From Marasmius tenuissimus (taxonomy: Eukaryota; Basidiomycota; Agaricomycetes; Agaricales; Marasmiaceae), in contig JAQOTA010000062.1 of assembly GCA_029532415.1 (NCBI GenBank), positions 992,001 through 1,056,000 on the forward strand: a stretch of 64,000 nucleotides of DNA. The letters run 5' to 3'. Positions 22,089 to 34,583 of this stretch are shown piece after piece. The notes beneath the pieces were generated by a model. The model made no database searches and was not told the DNA's origin. It worked only from the letters and a program-made list of their open reading frames with translations. Numbering within the stretch: position 1 is the stretch's first letter; every line of letters begins with the position of its first letter. A program made the position numbers and the translations under genes.

Positions 22089-23671
22089 GTGCGGTTCAAT
22101 GCAGAATACTCAACTCGTGGCGCCCGCTATCATAGGTTTGGCAGGATGGATCCTCCTGCCACACAGTCCCATATGGACGACCTCATGTCCCAACTCTTCT
22201 CGTTTATACCAGCACTCAGGAATCTTCAGGCCCCACAACAGACCCAGCCGACTCAACCGCTGGTGACGATTCCCGGAACAGTGAACAACGGCCAATCATT
22301 GCAGTCCTTCCTGGATGCCATCCAGTCCTCTACCGTCTCGTCTTCAACCAGTCCCTTTGGTACAGCTCCCGTTCAGTCCCAGCCGTCCCGGCCGTCTCTT
22401 CCATCTCAGACTACTACCGCGGTGTCTGAAGTTCAGGCGCAGCCCCTCACATCGTTCAACTCCTCGACATCTTTGAATGCACCTTTGGCTACTACTGGTT
22501 CCCCGAACTCAACGTCAATGCCGTCAGCATCAAGCGGCCGTATAGTTCCATACACGACCGTGCAGATGCTCAACGCCGTGGCTTCATCATCTTCAGCTTC
22601 GTCCTCATCCTCATCCTCGTCTTCATCTCCCTCTTTCCAAGGCCGCGAGCGTGTCACCACCAGTACCGGATTCCCTTCCATAAGTTTTGTCCAACGAGCA
22701 AACGCTGATTGCACTCAACATGCCCGAGATTCTCTGCCTTCGAAAAGGAAGAGGCCTCGCGGTAAGGCCAAGCGTCCACCGAGTCTCATCTCTCAGACCG
22801 GTGCTCCAAAAATCGATGATTGTCTGGCTGTAGCCGCGGAGGGTACTCTTGTTGTGAACTTGCAAGTCAACATCTATCCGCCCCAACCTCCAACTTCGGT
22901 TCTGAACGTGCGTGGTGTTCTATTTCCCTTTTCAAATCAGGCTAATCTCGTGAGATATATAGAGGCTTGGTCTTCCGCGACATCTTGTTCAATATCAACG
23001 CCATCGCGAGTCCTTTGGTCACTGTCTCGACTATCTTGGACTCAGCCACCGGTTTCAGAATCCTCCAGTCGCCACCACGGTATCAGAGCTCGTCCTGCAT
23101 CTCACGAATCAGCTTCGGTCACGAGGTTATAGCTTACCGGAACCTCCCTCTCACACTGCCTTCGCAATTCATGAGCAGTTGCCCTTGCAGCTCTTATCCT
23201 TCACAAACCTGGGGCAAGTCAATGGCCCTACAAAAACCCCACGTTTGGCTACCGGATCCTTTACATCCACAACTTCTCTCCAGGACATCCTTGCTAACAA
23301 ACGGGAGTATGCGATTCCAAAGCTTACCGTGCGAAGTGATAATTTCTTCGAGCTAAACATGAGTGAGTTGCCTCGATCCGTCTGTTCCATAGATGACTCA
23401 GACTCTGCTTTCAGTTGTGCGTAGTTCCCACCATCCCCTCGAGCTGTCGGCTAGTCTGGCCAACCTTCAACTGGGAGTTGATGAAAGGGTTCGCACTCAC
23501 CGTTGCATCTCCAAACGGGTCTTTGCTCTGTTTATGAGTGACGTCGATGTGGTGATTTCTGAGGGAGTTGAAGTTCTCGATGAAGAAGACATGGAGACCT
23601 CTTGTGACGAGGATAGTGATGATGGTGGTGATGACGAAGCAGTACGTCTGGACTGCGACCATTTTGATTAG
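22089..23671 (+). CDS. Serine/proline-rich hypothetical protein, three exons
   Basis: Exons 22,089 (or Met at 22,146)-22,907, 22,963-23,362 and 23,415-23,671 join in frame. The N-terminal half is low-complexity, rich in Ser, Pro, Gln and Thr, with a basic cluster (LPSKRKRPRGKAKRPP). The second exon reads SFGHCLDYLGLSHRFQNPPV and QLPLQLLSFTNLGQVNGPTK. The third reads RVRTHRCISKRVFALFMSDV and ends in an acidic tail (EDMETSCDEDSDDGGDDEAV). I recognise no catalytic domain. The ordered centre and splice consistency argue for a real gene, possibly of a family expanded in Agaricomycetes. A nuclear location is guessed from the basic cluster. Confidence 0.6.
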
Positions 23672-24462
23672 TGACTGCAACTTACGCTTGGTTTAATCAG
23701 GAGGAAATTGTTGTTCAGGTAGTCCCGAGGCCTCAAAATGAATCTGAAACAGATAAAATCAGATTAGAACCAATAGTAAACACGGGTAAGGGAGTATGCA
23801 GAAAGCAAAGTAGAGTTAAACTATGAAAACTACGGACCAAATGATAGTGGATAACGGCGGTTCCAAATCATGAGCAAAACTCACCAAGGCCTACTACAAA
23901 ACAGAACCACAGGATATTCGACACGCAATAGACGTTATGGGCTTAGAAACGTTGTATATTCATGTGCAGGAGCGGGGAAGATAGTGGTTCTGGTCAAAGC
24001 GCGGCCCGGGGCAGGAGGCGCGCAGGGCTCATGATAGGGCAGACTAGGGTTAGGGCTTGCTAGGGTTTATTAGGGTTCTTCGACAATTGTATAATAGATA
24101 GATACAGCAGTAATCAAACCTGTATTTCGAAATTTACTTGTTGCAGAAAAAAAGAGTCTATGGTTCACGAGATACGGGGTAGCGGCACGCAAAAGGTAAA
24201 ACGTAGGACGTACAACCCTTGATCATGACGAGATTTGCTGCGTCTTGTAGTCCGAGTGAGGTGACTCGGATCAGCCCGAATCCGTAGCGTGGCAAATGGT
24301 TTCAAAGGCGTGGGCTTGGAGGCGAGATCATGAATAGGTGGTTATTGATAGGTGATTATTTACACTACGCGAAACACATGACGGTCAACAAGCCCGCAAG
24401 GACAGTGCTACGGAGGCCTACGTGACAAACCGTGGAGAAGGACTGTTCATCATCCTCAATCT
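23672..24462. other. Intergenic; telomere-like hexamers
   Basis: No gene is seen. Around 24,045-24,080 the plus strand contains several imperfect TAGGG units (ACTAGGGTTAGGGCTTGCT, TAGGGTTTATTAGGGTT), resembling degenerate fungal TTAGGG telomere repeats. Confidence 0.4.
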
Positions 24463-27400
24463 TCACACGGGTCCCTTTTGTCGCTTGTTGGGGCGTTCAG
24501 AGGATCTGGAAAGCGCTGTGCTACCACTGGCGAATGACTGCTGGGTGCTAGGGACCACGGTGTCTTCATCATCCGGCCACCTCTCGTGGTCGTCAGGCCC
24601 AGAGTGGTGCTCGAGCACTACACGGTGTTTCGAGAGCGGCGTTACGGGAAAGGTGCGGCTATCCAACGCATTCAGGATCTCCATAAGTGCCTCCTGCACA
24701 ACGAGTATCGCAACGTCGAAGACAGGATGTTCGTAGGGAATGGGGGGACCAGAAACGAAGAGGAGGCTGTTCTCTAACTTATCGAAGCACGCAGTAATTT
24801 CAGGTCTGAAATTGCCATAGTGGTGTTCGAGTATGGTGCGAATGTCGGGGTCTGAAACAGAACTCGCAACATAGATTAGGAAAGAGCTCGATGCACCCGG
24901 TGCGTATGAACCTATGAAGCTGCCACGCAAGTGTAATTGAGATAACTCTTCGTCATGAGGAGGGAAGGCCTGTTCGTAGAGTATTTGTCGCCCCTCTTTA
25001 ACCAGATCGGCTTGCCCATCAACTCTGTCCTCCGGGCCAATGAGGTACAGATAGGTCCACAAGCTGACCCAGAACACTGATTCCAGGTCATGAAGAAGAT
25101 TGTGCTGGAAGATAGGGGTAGGCTGCGGCTGCTCCCCCGACTTCAACTTCAACTTCAACTTCGGCTGTTTCCCCGACTCCGGCGACTCCCCTCGCTCCTC
25201 CAGCTGCGCCAAGGCCGGGCTCCGACTTGGGCCCTGCACCAAATCCACGCGTTGAACTCTGTTTTGCACCTTTTCAAAATCGGGCCCGTGTTTTGCAACG
25301 TACAGATATGCCCCCGCTTCCACCTCAGTTGACCAAAAGTGAGGGGTACCCTGTGCGGTGTCAGTGGGTGCCAGTCACCTGGAAACTGGGACTACTTACA
25401 GTCTTCAGAGTTCCTGTCCCAACTTCACCATATTCAACGAGGTAGTCGTAGTCCCCAAGCCGACCAGTTTGTGAGACGGGATCCCAGTACGCATTCCAGC
25501 TGCTGATATCACGATGCACCCTCTTGTGTTTCCATAAGACCTGACATGCTGGCCGCAGCGGCTGGTTAGAGAAGATCGTCCAGTTCGACAACCATTTGGA
25601 CGAACCTCGAAAGATCCCGAAGAGCACAGTAAGGGCCTTCTGGCGGCAAGGAACTGATTCCAGCGGTGTCATTTTCCCTTTGAATACGATCCTATAGTGG
25701 AAGCGGTTTGGAGCGTCGGATTTGGGTTTTCCCTGCACACGTGCTACCCGGGTTGGGCCACCACGGGATTCCGCTCTCTGAGACCCGGAATGGATAGAGC
25801 TAGCAGCTGCGTAGCCCGGCGCTTTGGAGGATAGGTGAATGAATCTATGTTTATGACTGAAGCCGGGCACCTTCTGGTTGAGCTTCTCATCCACGTGCAC
25901 GTGCAGTAGATGGTCTCTATGCCATTCAACCACTGGTATTTCGTGAGGGCGCTCGTCCTGTTCGATTAGGTCCGCCAGGTCTCTAAGCTTGTCGCCTTCG
26001 ACTCGGGCACCCTCTTCCAGCCAAACATCCTTCAAGACGAATTTTTCATCCCTGCTGCCCCCCTTCACGTAGACTACCCACACGCGCGTGCAACGGCCTG
26101 TCGCATGATCGGCTTTGAAATCACATAGGACCTCCTCTGTGACGAAAACTACGCCGTCTACGGTGACTTCGTACTGGATATTGCCGTCCTCATCCAAGAC
26201 TCTCTTCATCTTGGAATCTATCCCGATTCGTTCCAGGTAGTCGGGATGGTTGGCATATAACCAATCAATTACATTGCTGCCAAGAGATGATTCTTGGGGT
26301 TGGTCGCAGAACGTTATTGGTTCGTCCGCAGCCTGCGTAACTTCAGCCTGCGAGTGAGATGCACATAGAGGAGACGGGCGAACCTCGAGGTCCTGACACG
26401 CAACAAGAGAGAAGTGCTCCGACTTGACCAGGGTCAACGCAAGAATCAACCTGACAAGGGGCTTAGGGTCCTATGCCACAAAGTCAGTAATGGTTATATG
26501 TCGTTTTGGAACAGCGATGAGTTACCTTAATCCAGTCAAAGGGTTGAGAAACGAAAACGCCAGACCGCGCATGATACCAAAGTCTCGCTTGGTCGTCCTC
26601 CATGGAAAAACCAAACGTGAAGAGTCGGCAGGGATCATTCCGCATGATATGGTGCATGCTCCATAGGACCTTAGCCCAGTTCTGTGAGGAGAAATGGTTA
26701 GTGATACGTCAAGGTAAACTCCAAATTACCCACGTCTAGCACATTTTTGTCAGTTGGTTTCTTCTTCAGCTCCCCAGGACACAGAAGCTGTTCCCATCCC
26801 AGATGTTTCAGGAGACCGGAATGTAGGTAGAGGAAGGAGTCTGGGCGGGAAGAGTTCGGCTTTTCTCCAGAGATACGTTCCTGCCTCGTGCTATGGGTGA
26901 CCGAACGGAACCCGTTGAGTTCAGCTGCGAGTTCAACAACGGCTGTTATGAGGTTGTAAAGTGGCCTAAAAGCTTGGGCTTCCGCTTCCTGCTTGCTCGA
27001 AGGTGTTCCTGCGTCGTAACCGCTGACTCGCCCTTTCTGGAGTGGAGGTGGTGGAGGTGGAGGAGTTGTCTCCTCAGTGAAGGTCGTATCACTTTTCGTT
27101 TTCTTTCTGCGTGCTTTCCTCTTCCGTGACTTCGTCTTTTCATCCACGACAGCGTTGGCGACGTGGGGGATCGTATCCATGGTGCATGCTTTCTCCTCCA
27201 ACTTGGTCATAACTTGGTCAACAACAGCGTTGGCGACGGGGGGGACGTGATCGTTGAGAAAGTCCTGGACCGACTTCTCGGCGACGTGTTCATACTGTTT
27301 CAACAGTTGCTGGCGAGCATCATCAAGAGTATTGGATGACCTTCGAGGCGAGGAGGGGTGTGGGGGTTGCGATTGCGAGGGTGTGTCGAGATGTGGCGAG

Positions 27401-27510
27401 TCAGCCTTCCTTTTGCTGCCCAGACTGCCTCGAGAGGATCCGGGATTAGATGGTGAGATATGGCTGGGAGTAGTAGCGTTGGTCATCGTTCGGGAATGGT
27501 GGTAGTTCAA
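24463..27510 (-). CDS. FunK1-type protein kinase
   Basis: Fungal-specific kinase of the FunK1 family, expanded in basidiomycetes. Exons 27,510 (or Met 27,486)-26,734, 26,681-26,526, 26,470-25,400 and 25,350-24,463 are all phase 0 and give about 955 residues from the second Met. The N-terminal 250 residues are Ser/Pro-rich with a repeated VANAVVD motif and a basic cluster (KSRKRKARRKKTKS). The FunK1 signature RLWYHARSGVFVSQPFDW follows. The catalytic loop is HRDISSWN (about residue 621) and the metal-binding loop is GDYDY in place of DFG, as usual for this family. Then come GTGTLKT, TPHFWSTEVEAGAYLY and HDLESVFWVSLWTYLYL. A K/P/E-rich insert sits between the last two. It appears intact, unlike most neighbours. 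Substrates are unknown. Confidence 0.9.
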
Positions 27511-30109
27511 GTAAAGTTGAAGTAACGATGTGTCACGAACGGCAAGCCCTGCTCTATACTTTTGAAGAAGACAATCGTTCTTCCGTATAGAGCCTGGGCC
27601 CGAGACGAATCACAAAATAGCTGCAATTGGACTGTTTATGGCGTCCGACCGAATTTTTGGCTACCCATATCGTGACTTCGACGACAACACCCCAGCGTCA
27701 GTTCAGCGAGAAGACTCACCACAGAATTCTTGCATTCGCGACCCCTCTCCATGTACCATGATATAGCCCCCGACCTGTTTCGGAATGACCCTCACCCACC
27801 CACATTTCCTCGTCCAACTGATGGTTTTTGCCGTCGCAGAATCAAGATAGTATCGTAAGTTCCCTTTTTGTCACCACTGAATGAATAACGTTTTGACAAC
27901 AACTCAGTCCAGCCTTCGATCTTGCCTTCTGCCCTCGCCCTGTTTGTCTCGCTTTCATTCGGTCTGTCAATACCTACTACACTTGGAGCAAATACATAAG
28001 GAGAAAGCTTGATAACGAATCACGCCGACGGGGCTCTTGTGAGGAAGAAAGGAGGTAACACCCAACCCTCCTTGATGGCCGCCGAGGTGAGCACTGCATA
28101 GCTTGGATCGACCGTTCAGGGATATGACGAGTCTCCAATGTTATCCAGTCTGTCAAGGACGCAAGAGGACCCCGAGACGATTACGAAGCCGAATTGGCCA
28201 GGTTTATTCGACTACCACCGCGAATCTGGTTTTCGATGAACACTATGCACACCCATGTATTTGCGCCTCCGATTCAACGAGAACACCCCAAGCAGCCTTC
28301 CGAACCTTGTACCCGAAAAGCGAAAGCCACAACACTGCCCCACATACCTCTATACTCCATCCTCAACCATTATCTATCATAGGTTGCAGGCTTGGGATCT
28401 CTTTATCGGTCTACCTGCAGCCTGCTCACAACGGACCGACTCCGAAATCAAAACTTTCCCTCCTTCGACGCCCGAAGCTCAACCTCGATATTCAAAAAAC
28501 TCCAAGATCACACGCGCTCGATTTATCCATCCCACGGATGGCGAACAATATCTTATGTTGCCGTGAAACACACGGCGCAGCTCCTAGGCCTGGTGAGCAT
28601 AATTCATGATTGCGTGTGTTCAGATTGGAAGGCCGACATCTGGGTATCGTTCTAAGGTTAAAGTCAAAGCGTCCGTACTTCTGCGTGCAGCGGGCGAGTC
28701 GAAGGAAGGTGACAAATAGGGAACAGAGGTGGTTCATTCATCGCAGGGAGGAGACGTGCCCACAGTCGAGATAACACGGACTCAATCTTGTTTATGGCCC
28801 CGGCGAGTATAAGCTTTCAGGCTCTTCGGAGTACCGAAACGAACGGCTTGCTCGGGATGTGTATCACGATACCGGGTGAGTCTGAATCAGTGATGGGCGA
28901 TGGGCAAAGGGAGCCTGACTGACTACCTCTCCAGCAATTCGACGGCGGAAGATGGAAAGGGTCTGTCGATCAGGGCTGGACGGGTGTCAGAAAGCAAAGA
29001 GAACAATGCGTTATCGATATGCGGCTTGGCCTGTACATGTCTTTGGTAGGAATAGCAATTCCGGTTCCACCATCTCACTCTAACCGAACTGTGGCCATCC
29101 TCCTCTTCACGTTGGAGGTCATGGCGAGTGATGACCCTGTCGACGTTGCCGGTCAACCGCTTTTGGTTCGTTAGTACCGTACCTTTAGAGCAAGAGCATG
29201 TGAGAGCGAGCCTGATTCGTTGTCGGGTGCTTCTGAGTCTCGGAAGAACAGGCAAGCACGCCGATGAAGGCTGCAAGAAGGCGGGGGCAAATTTAACCGG
29301 TTTGGATGGTATTGAAGTGACACACGCCCTCGATACTCAGATACCGTCTCTCTTACTGGCTCGCTCTGGTACGCGTTGTTGCCTACTATGTTGGATATCG
29401 AATTCGCCACGTTCTCACTTAGTCTGCGAACGTTGATTGGATTTTTGGACACGAGCATGCAGAATAAATGCGTGCGTTCACTCGACCGGAAAAGGCAGAA
29501 CTGTACTATTAGTATACGAAAATGAAAGTATGCCCGCGATTTCGAGGGGCCGATATGCTCACAATTACTACCCGTCATACTGTATCCTGATACCCAATTT
29601 TACGCTCTCAATACCTACCTATCCGGTATTCTTGTGTTTACTCCCAAATCGACCGGCCACGTGCTGTCAGTGACAAGCGACTCTTTCCTTTCTCTTGGCT
29701 TCCCGATCGTCGAGTATCCCCGTCATAAATTTCGAGCAAGACGTAAAATCTCGTGGCCTTCGTTGTGTGAGGATCCAAGGGAGAAAGAGACATGACAATG
29801 CGCGAACGCGTCGTTCGAGGGCCGGGGACATGTCGGACAAGGAACATCGGGTTATGCCTTGGTCAAATCTCGATTTCTTCCAAGTTCGGAGTGAGGCTCG
29901 AACTATGGTCCCGTAGTCTTTGAATCGTCTGAGAGAGGGTATATGAGTGAATAAGGCTTGAGGGAACAAGGGATTATGCCATCTCACCACTGTCCGGCAC
30001 GTGTAATAGCCTCCATAGTCATGAACGTTTGGCGGTGTACTTTTCTGGATATACAGCGTCTACAGTCCCGATACCCACTGTTCCCACGGCAAGGCAAGAA
30101 TTTGTGCTT
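27511..30109. other. 2.6 kb without a supported gene
   Basis: It contains the upstream flank of the FunK1 gene and several frames of 60-168 codons that I cannot assign. A plus-strand run at 28,103-28,660 shifts frame repeatedly while keeping protein-like text (LARFIRLPPRIWFSMNTMHT), which may be a relic. The part next to 30,110 is the 3' flank of the copy B NACHT gene. Confidence 0.35.
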
Positions 30110-33100
30110 TTAGAGCTTCGGCTTCTCCAGCAAAATGATTTGGGAAGGTCTATCGGGGAGAAAGTCCGTCGCAGTACAACAAGTATGGATGAGAGGGAGG
30201 AGATGAGTCCTGCAAAAATAAGTACTCGCCTTAATCCACTCGAGGAGATTTGTCCTGGCCCCCTCAACCTCCGATGGAGGAGGGAAACGCAGTTTCGAGC
30301 CCTTCGCGAGCTCAAAAAAGATCCGGCAGAGCGAGAACAGCTCCGAACCAAGGGGGCAATGTTTTGGGAGCGATGAGCGCACCACGTTCAGAAAGATGTC
30401 TTGCAACTCGCGTCCCTCGTCGGAGCTCTCGACGAGTGTTTTGAAACGTGAGACGAAACCCATGGCCACTTGCAAGCAAGTTTTCTGGTACGCACTGAGG
30501 TGCTGAGGATTGTGCGAATCGTCAATGCATTCATCGTCAAGGTCACAGTGACATTCCGTGACGCGTGGCAATCCACGTGCGTCATTGAGCAGTATCCAGT
30601 CCCCCCACACACAACCTGTCATCACTCGAACAACCCAATATACGATGTCGTCGTGCAGAGACATATTTGGTTGCCATTCGAGATGAAAACACTGGGGAAG
30701 TCTTCTGAGGTGGTCTGGCGCAATCGGACCAGCGTTTCCCTACGGAATGCAGACCGTCAGAATTGAATTAAAGGCCCGGCAAGAGGGTGCACCTTACATC
30801 GTGCTCCAGCCAGCTAGCCAGCTCCCTGAATACCCTAGCCCAGTCCAACCGCTCAAGGCGTCGAGTCGAAAAAGAGAGGAAGGCAGAGGCCAGGTCAACA
30901 TTCCGGAGACTATGTAGCAGACCCCGAATAGGTCTGGGAGACTCGTGCTTGCAGAATATGATCCATTGTGTAAAGAAGCGAATGGTTGTGTCATCATAGA
31001 GTTGGTCAAAGCTATAGAGTGGGTAAGATAAGAGTGAGGTTGAGATATGTATGTCAGGCTGCATACCTGTAAGTTTGTATCTTACTCGTTGAGAGGTTTT
31101 GGAGCCAAAATCGCGCGATGACATGTTGCTCGGTGTCAATGTTGATGTAAAAATTGAAGGACCTCCTCTGATCAATCAGATAGTCCTTGAAAGAGTTGAC
31201 ACGTATGTCAACTGGGCCATCCGCTGTACCATTCTCAAAAGCGAGCACCGGGTACATTGCCTGTACTGTTGAAGCCACCTGTTCCGAAGGCAATCCTAGC
31301 ACCAGCCCGATATGGGCCGGGGTTGGTGCCAGGTACTTTGGAAGAATTAAGATTGCCGCGAGGATGAGGCGAGTTTGTGCAGGGTGGGGATTGGCGCTGA
31401 GTAGAGCATGGTAGAAACAATCGCGCCCATCATATTTGGATGACTTGGATGATTGATGTTGTGCAGGACTGTCACTAGAAACAAGGTTACTACAGAGCCG
31501 GGCCAGAAAAGTAAAATGCACGGTTTGGAAGCCTACCTCTCTCTGGGTCCAGCCATATATCCATGTCCAAACCATGCCAGAGCCCCCGAAAAATAGTGGA
31601 TGAGTGTGATTGGCACAGAAGGTTCCTTAAAGATGAGATTAACATAAGCCAGACATTGTCCCATGAGCCGGATTGAGAACATACCCTCGAGGTTAGCCAG
31701 GATGTCACTACTTTGAAGGGACGGGCAACCACAGAGAATGTTTGACCATGTAGGAGTGCCCTGGTAATAGTAACAATTGCAACAGTGTTTAGGTCCAGAC
31801 TCTGAAGATCGGACAACAAGCCACTGCTTGGTTGCTCTATGTCACAGCAGAAATCTGCCCATCCATCCCAAAGAGTCTGACAGCGCTCAGCATCATGGCT
31901 AGATGAGGAAAAGTTGAAAGGGATTTCGGATTGCGATCAAGACAAATAGAAGCCTACCTTGGAACGGGTAAGTTATCTGGTACAAGTGCCCGAATCCATA
32001 ATCACGCAAGGCAATCTTGATGTCTTCGTAGGTCAATATGATATTGTTGTGACGGGCTGAAGAGGAAATCGACAAAGAAGGGCTTCAACTTGGTACCATG
32101 ATTGTGTGATGCAACCAATTGACATGCCCGCAGCAAGTACATCACTGAGGGCACACCATAGTCTATACCCAGCGCATGGAGAATTTGTGATTGCTTTGAC
32201 TCAGCAGGGATGAGAATGACTGAAGCCAAGACACCGCGGAGCTTCTGTCGGTCTGAAAAGGTAGAGAGAACACTCTGAAGGAAGTGATCCCGTTCCTCGA
32301 TGACCTCTTCGGTTGTCTGATTGTCCTGAAGGCAGAAATGAGTCCACGCCTCGAGCAGACGTCGAAGACCAGGGACTAGGAGAAGAAGATCCGTGTCCAA
32401 GACAATGCTCGGGTTCACTTGGATTTGGTGGGTTAGGGTTCGAAGCCACTGACAAGCAAGAACATCATGGCGGGCAGCGCGGTCGATGTAGAACTGTTGT
32501 GACCGCGAGGGGTCGTATAGGAAGTCGGTGAACGAGGTGTGGTACACACTAATGGGAGTGTCCCCACCCCCAATCTTAAGCACAGAGTGCATAGATCTCA
32601 AGGTGAGGTCCACTTCTCCTGGAGGCAACTCAAGCAGCAATTCGATGAAGTCGGGTGAAGGAGGGGCATAAGAAGGGAGTGTGAGAATGGCGCCAAGAAC
32701 AGAGAGCAGTCTCTCGTGATTGGAGGTCAGGGAAAGGATCATATGGTAGAGCTCGTCAAGGGTGGAGAAGGACGAGGACGAGGACGAGGACAAGCCATTT
32801 CCAGGAATGTAGTCGAGGATGAGCCGAAGCTGAGTTATCGGGTTGGAATCACCTAACTTTATCGATCTTACTGCGGTCGCCGCATAAACAAACTGGCTCG
32901 AAGCCTTTTGAACCAAGCACGTGAGTTCCTCTGGGGAGGGCCAGGGAGATGGGAAGGGAACGCGCGCATACTTGGGGTCGGTACGGATGGCCTTGAATTC
33001 ATGAACGTAATAGCGCTCAAGATCCTCGTCCGGCATGAATGACCCATCTAGCACAAAACATTCAGTAATGCGATTGAGATCCTTCGCATTGAAGGCTTCC

Positions 33101-33966
33101 CGAATCCATGCCTCTGGACGGCTGCATATCAGGAATCGCAATGGGAAGTGAGGTGATTGCTGATAGGAAGAAAGAATGGTTGAGAGGATGCGTTGCTGGG
33201 TTCGTTCATCGCCGCATTCATCCAGGCCATCTACGATGACAAGATCCGGCTCCTTGAACCTGCGTAGACGCTTGGCCAAGAGGCGCCTCCACCAGCTCCG
33301 CTGCAAAGAGGGCTTCAGGATGAGCTCTCGAAACTGAATCTCCAGGTTGGCCTCCAATATCCGCGGGTCGTTGGAGATCCTCTGATTTATTAGAATTTTT
33401 GCAGATGGCTTGTTTATGACAAGGCCGTGGGCTATGGTCGGCACGAGCGCAGAGGGGTTGTTACGCTTTGGGTCGGAACGAAAGAAGAAAAACGATGCCA
33501 CAAGCCCGGCTTCCTCTTCGCAAGCTCTGGCGATAGTCATGGCTATGGCCGTCTTGCCCACACCTGCGGTACCGGAAAGCCAGCATATCGGAGAGGAGCG
33601 TTTCTTGGAATTTCGCCATTCATGAATGTTCCTGATAACATTCTCGCGTGTTCCTTCCAAACACTCCCCGCGCTCGAATTGTTGCTCGGCGGTATGCGAA
33701 GCCCCCACATTAGCAATGGCGTCCCATAAACTCTTGTGTGCTACAGCGAGCGATGATCAGCCTATTTAGTGGTTCGACAAAACAAATCACGACTCACGAC
33801 CGGAGGCTGCCGTGGTGACGTTTCTCACGAAATCACGACCAACGTCGATAATCGTGACCTCTCCTGCATGATTGATCTGGTCGCGTCCGTGACTGATGTT
33901 CTGCACTCGGGCATTGTAGTTGTTCTGCGAGCCCGACCCATGGTGACTGTTTTGCATCGTTGCCAT
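30110..33966 (-). pseudogene. NACHT-domain STAND gene, copy B, with an in-frame stop
   Basis: Paralogue of the gene at 1-3,681 with the same seven-exon layout: 33,966-33,798, 33,740-31,958, 31,898-31,685, 31,625-31,537, 31,489-31,067, 31,011-30,798, 30,739-30,110. Exon lengths differ from copy A only by multiples of three. Walker A (GTAGVGKTAIAM), Walker B (LVIVDGLDECGD) and the Q/N-rich first exon are intact. Near the 3' end of exon 2, copy A has CGA (Arg) where copy B has TGA (32,002-32,004), a single C-to-T change. Later exons remain open to a stop at 30,110, so the damage is young, or a truncated NACHT protein of about 630 residues is made. This copy also shows the C-terminus missing from copy A, ending ...RPSQIILLEKPKL. 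Confidence 0.8.
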
Positions 33967-34583
33967 AGGAGCCTTCCAAAACAACGTGGCAGGCCTCTCA
34001 GACGACTATTTCCCTGATCCGTGAGGCGTGGATTCTAGCACAAGGGGTGTAAACGGGGTGTGGAATAGCAGCTCTAGCGGTAGAAGGGTCGAAAAAGGCT
34101 GCTCGTGGAGTAGAGGTGGAAGTAATGCGGATGGGGATGGCGGGAGTGGGGGTGAAAGCGATAGAGAAGGATCATGATCGACTTCCACATTTGTCAGGAT
34201 GCATCACCGATTACAAACCCTTTTGCTGTCAGTGTCGGCTGGGTACGAGCGCCTCGTTCAACCTCAAGAGAGCACCGGGGAATACGGGGGACATTGATGA
34301 TTTTGGACTTCGAAAGACATACACAGATACACGAGGCGTGCTTGTCTGTCGATCAGCCGAGTTCCTAGTAACAGTTCTAGCAAACTGGGCGCCCTGAGAT
34401 AAGAACGGCGAGCTGAGTGGATCGTAGACACCCTCGTATCCGTCCTCAAGCCCTCTTCATCACTCGAACCTACTACGTTAGTGCCGTATTAAACGACCTG
34501 TAGAGGGCGGGCTGTAAGTGAATCGCGTATTCGAATCTGGACGTCGAGCGGTACTCACCCCGTCGTAGGTAGCGCCTGTCAAT

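Noticed and set aside
22433..22886. Minus-strand frames over the serine-rich gene, with acidic repeats
   Set aside because: They arise from the antisense of TCA/TCC serine codons and have no start context or continuation.
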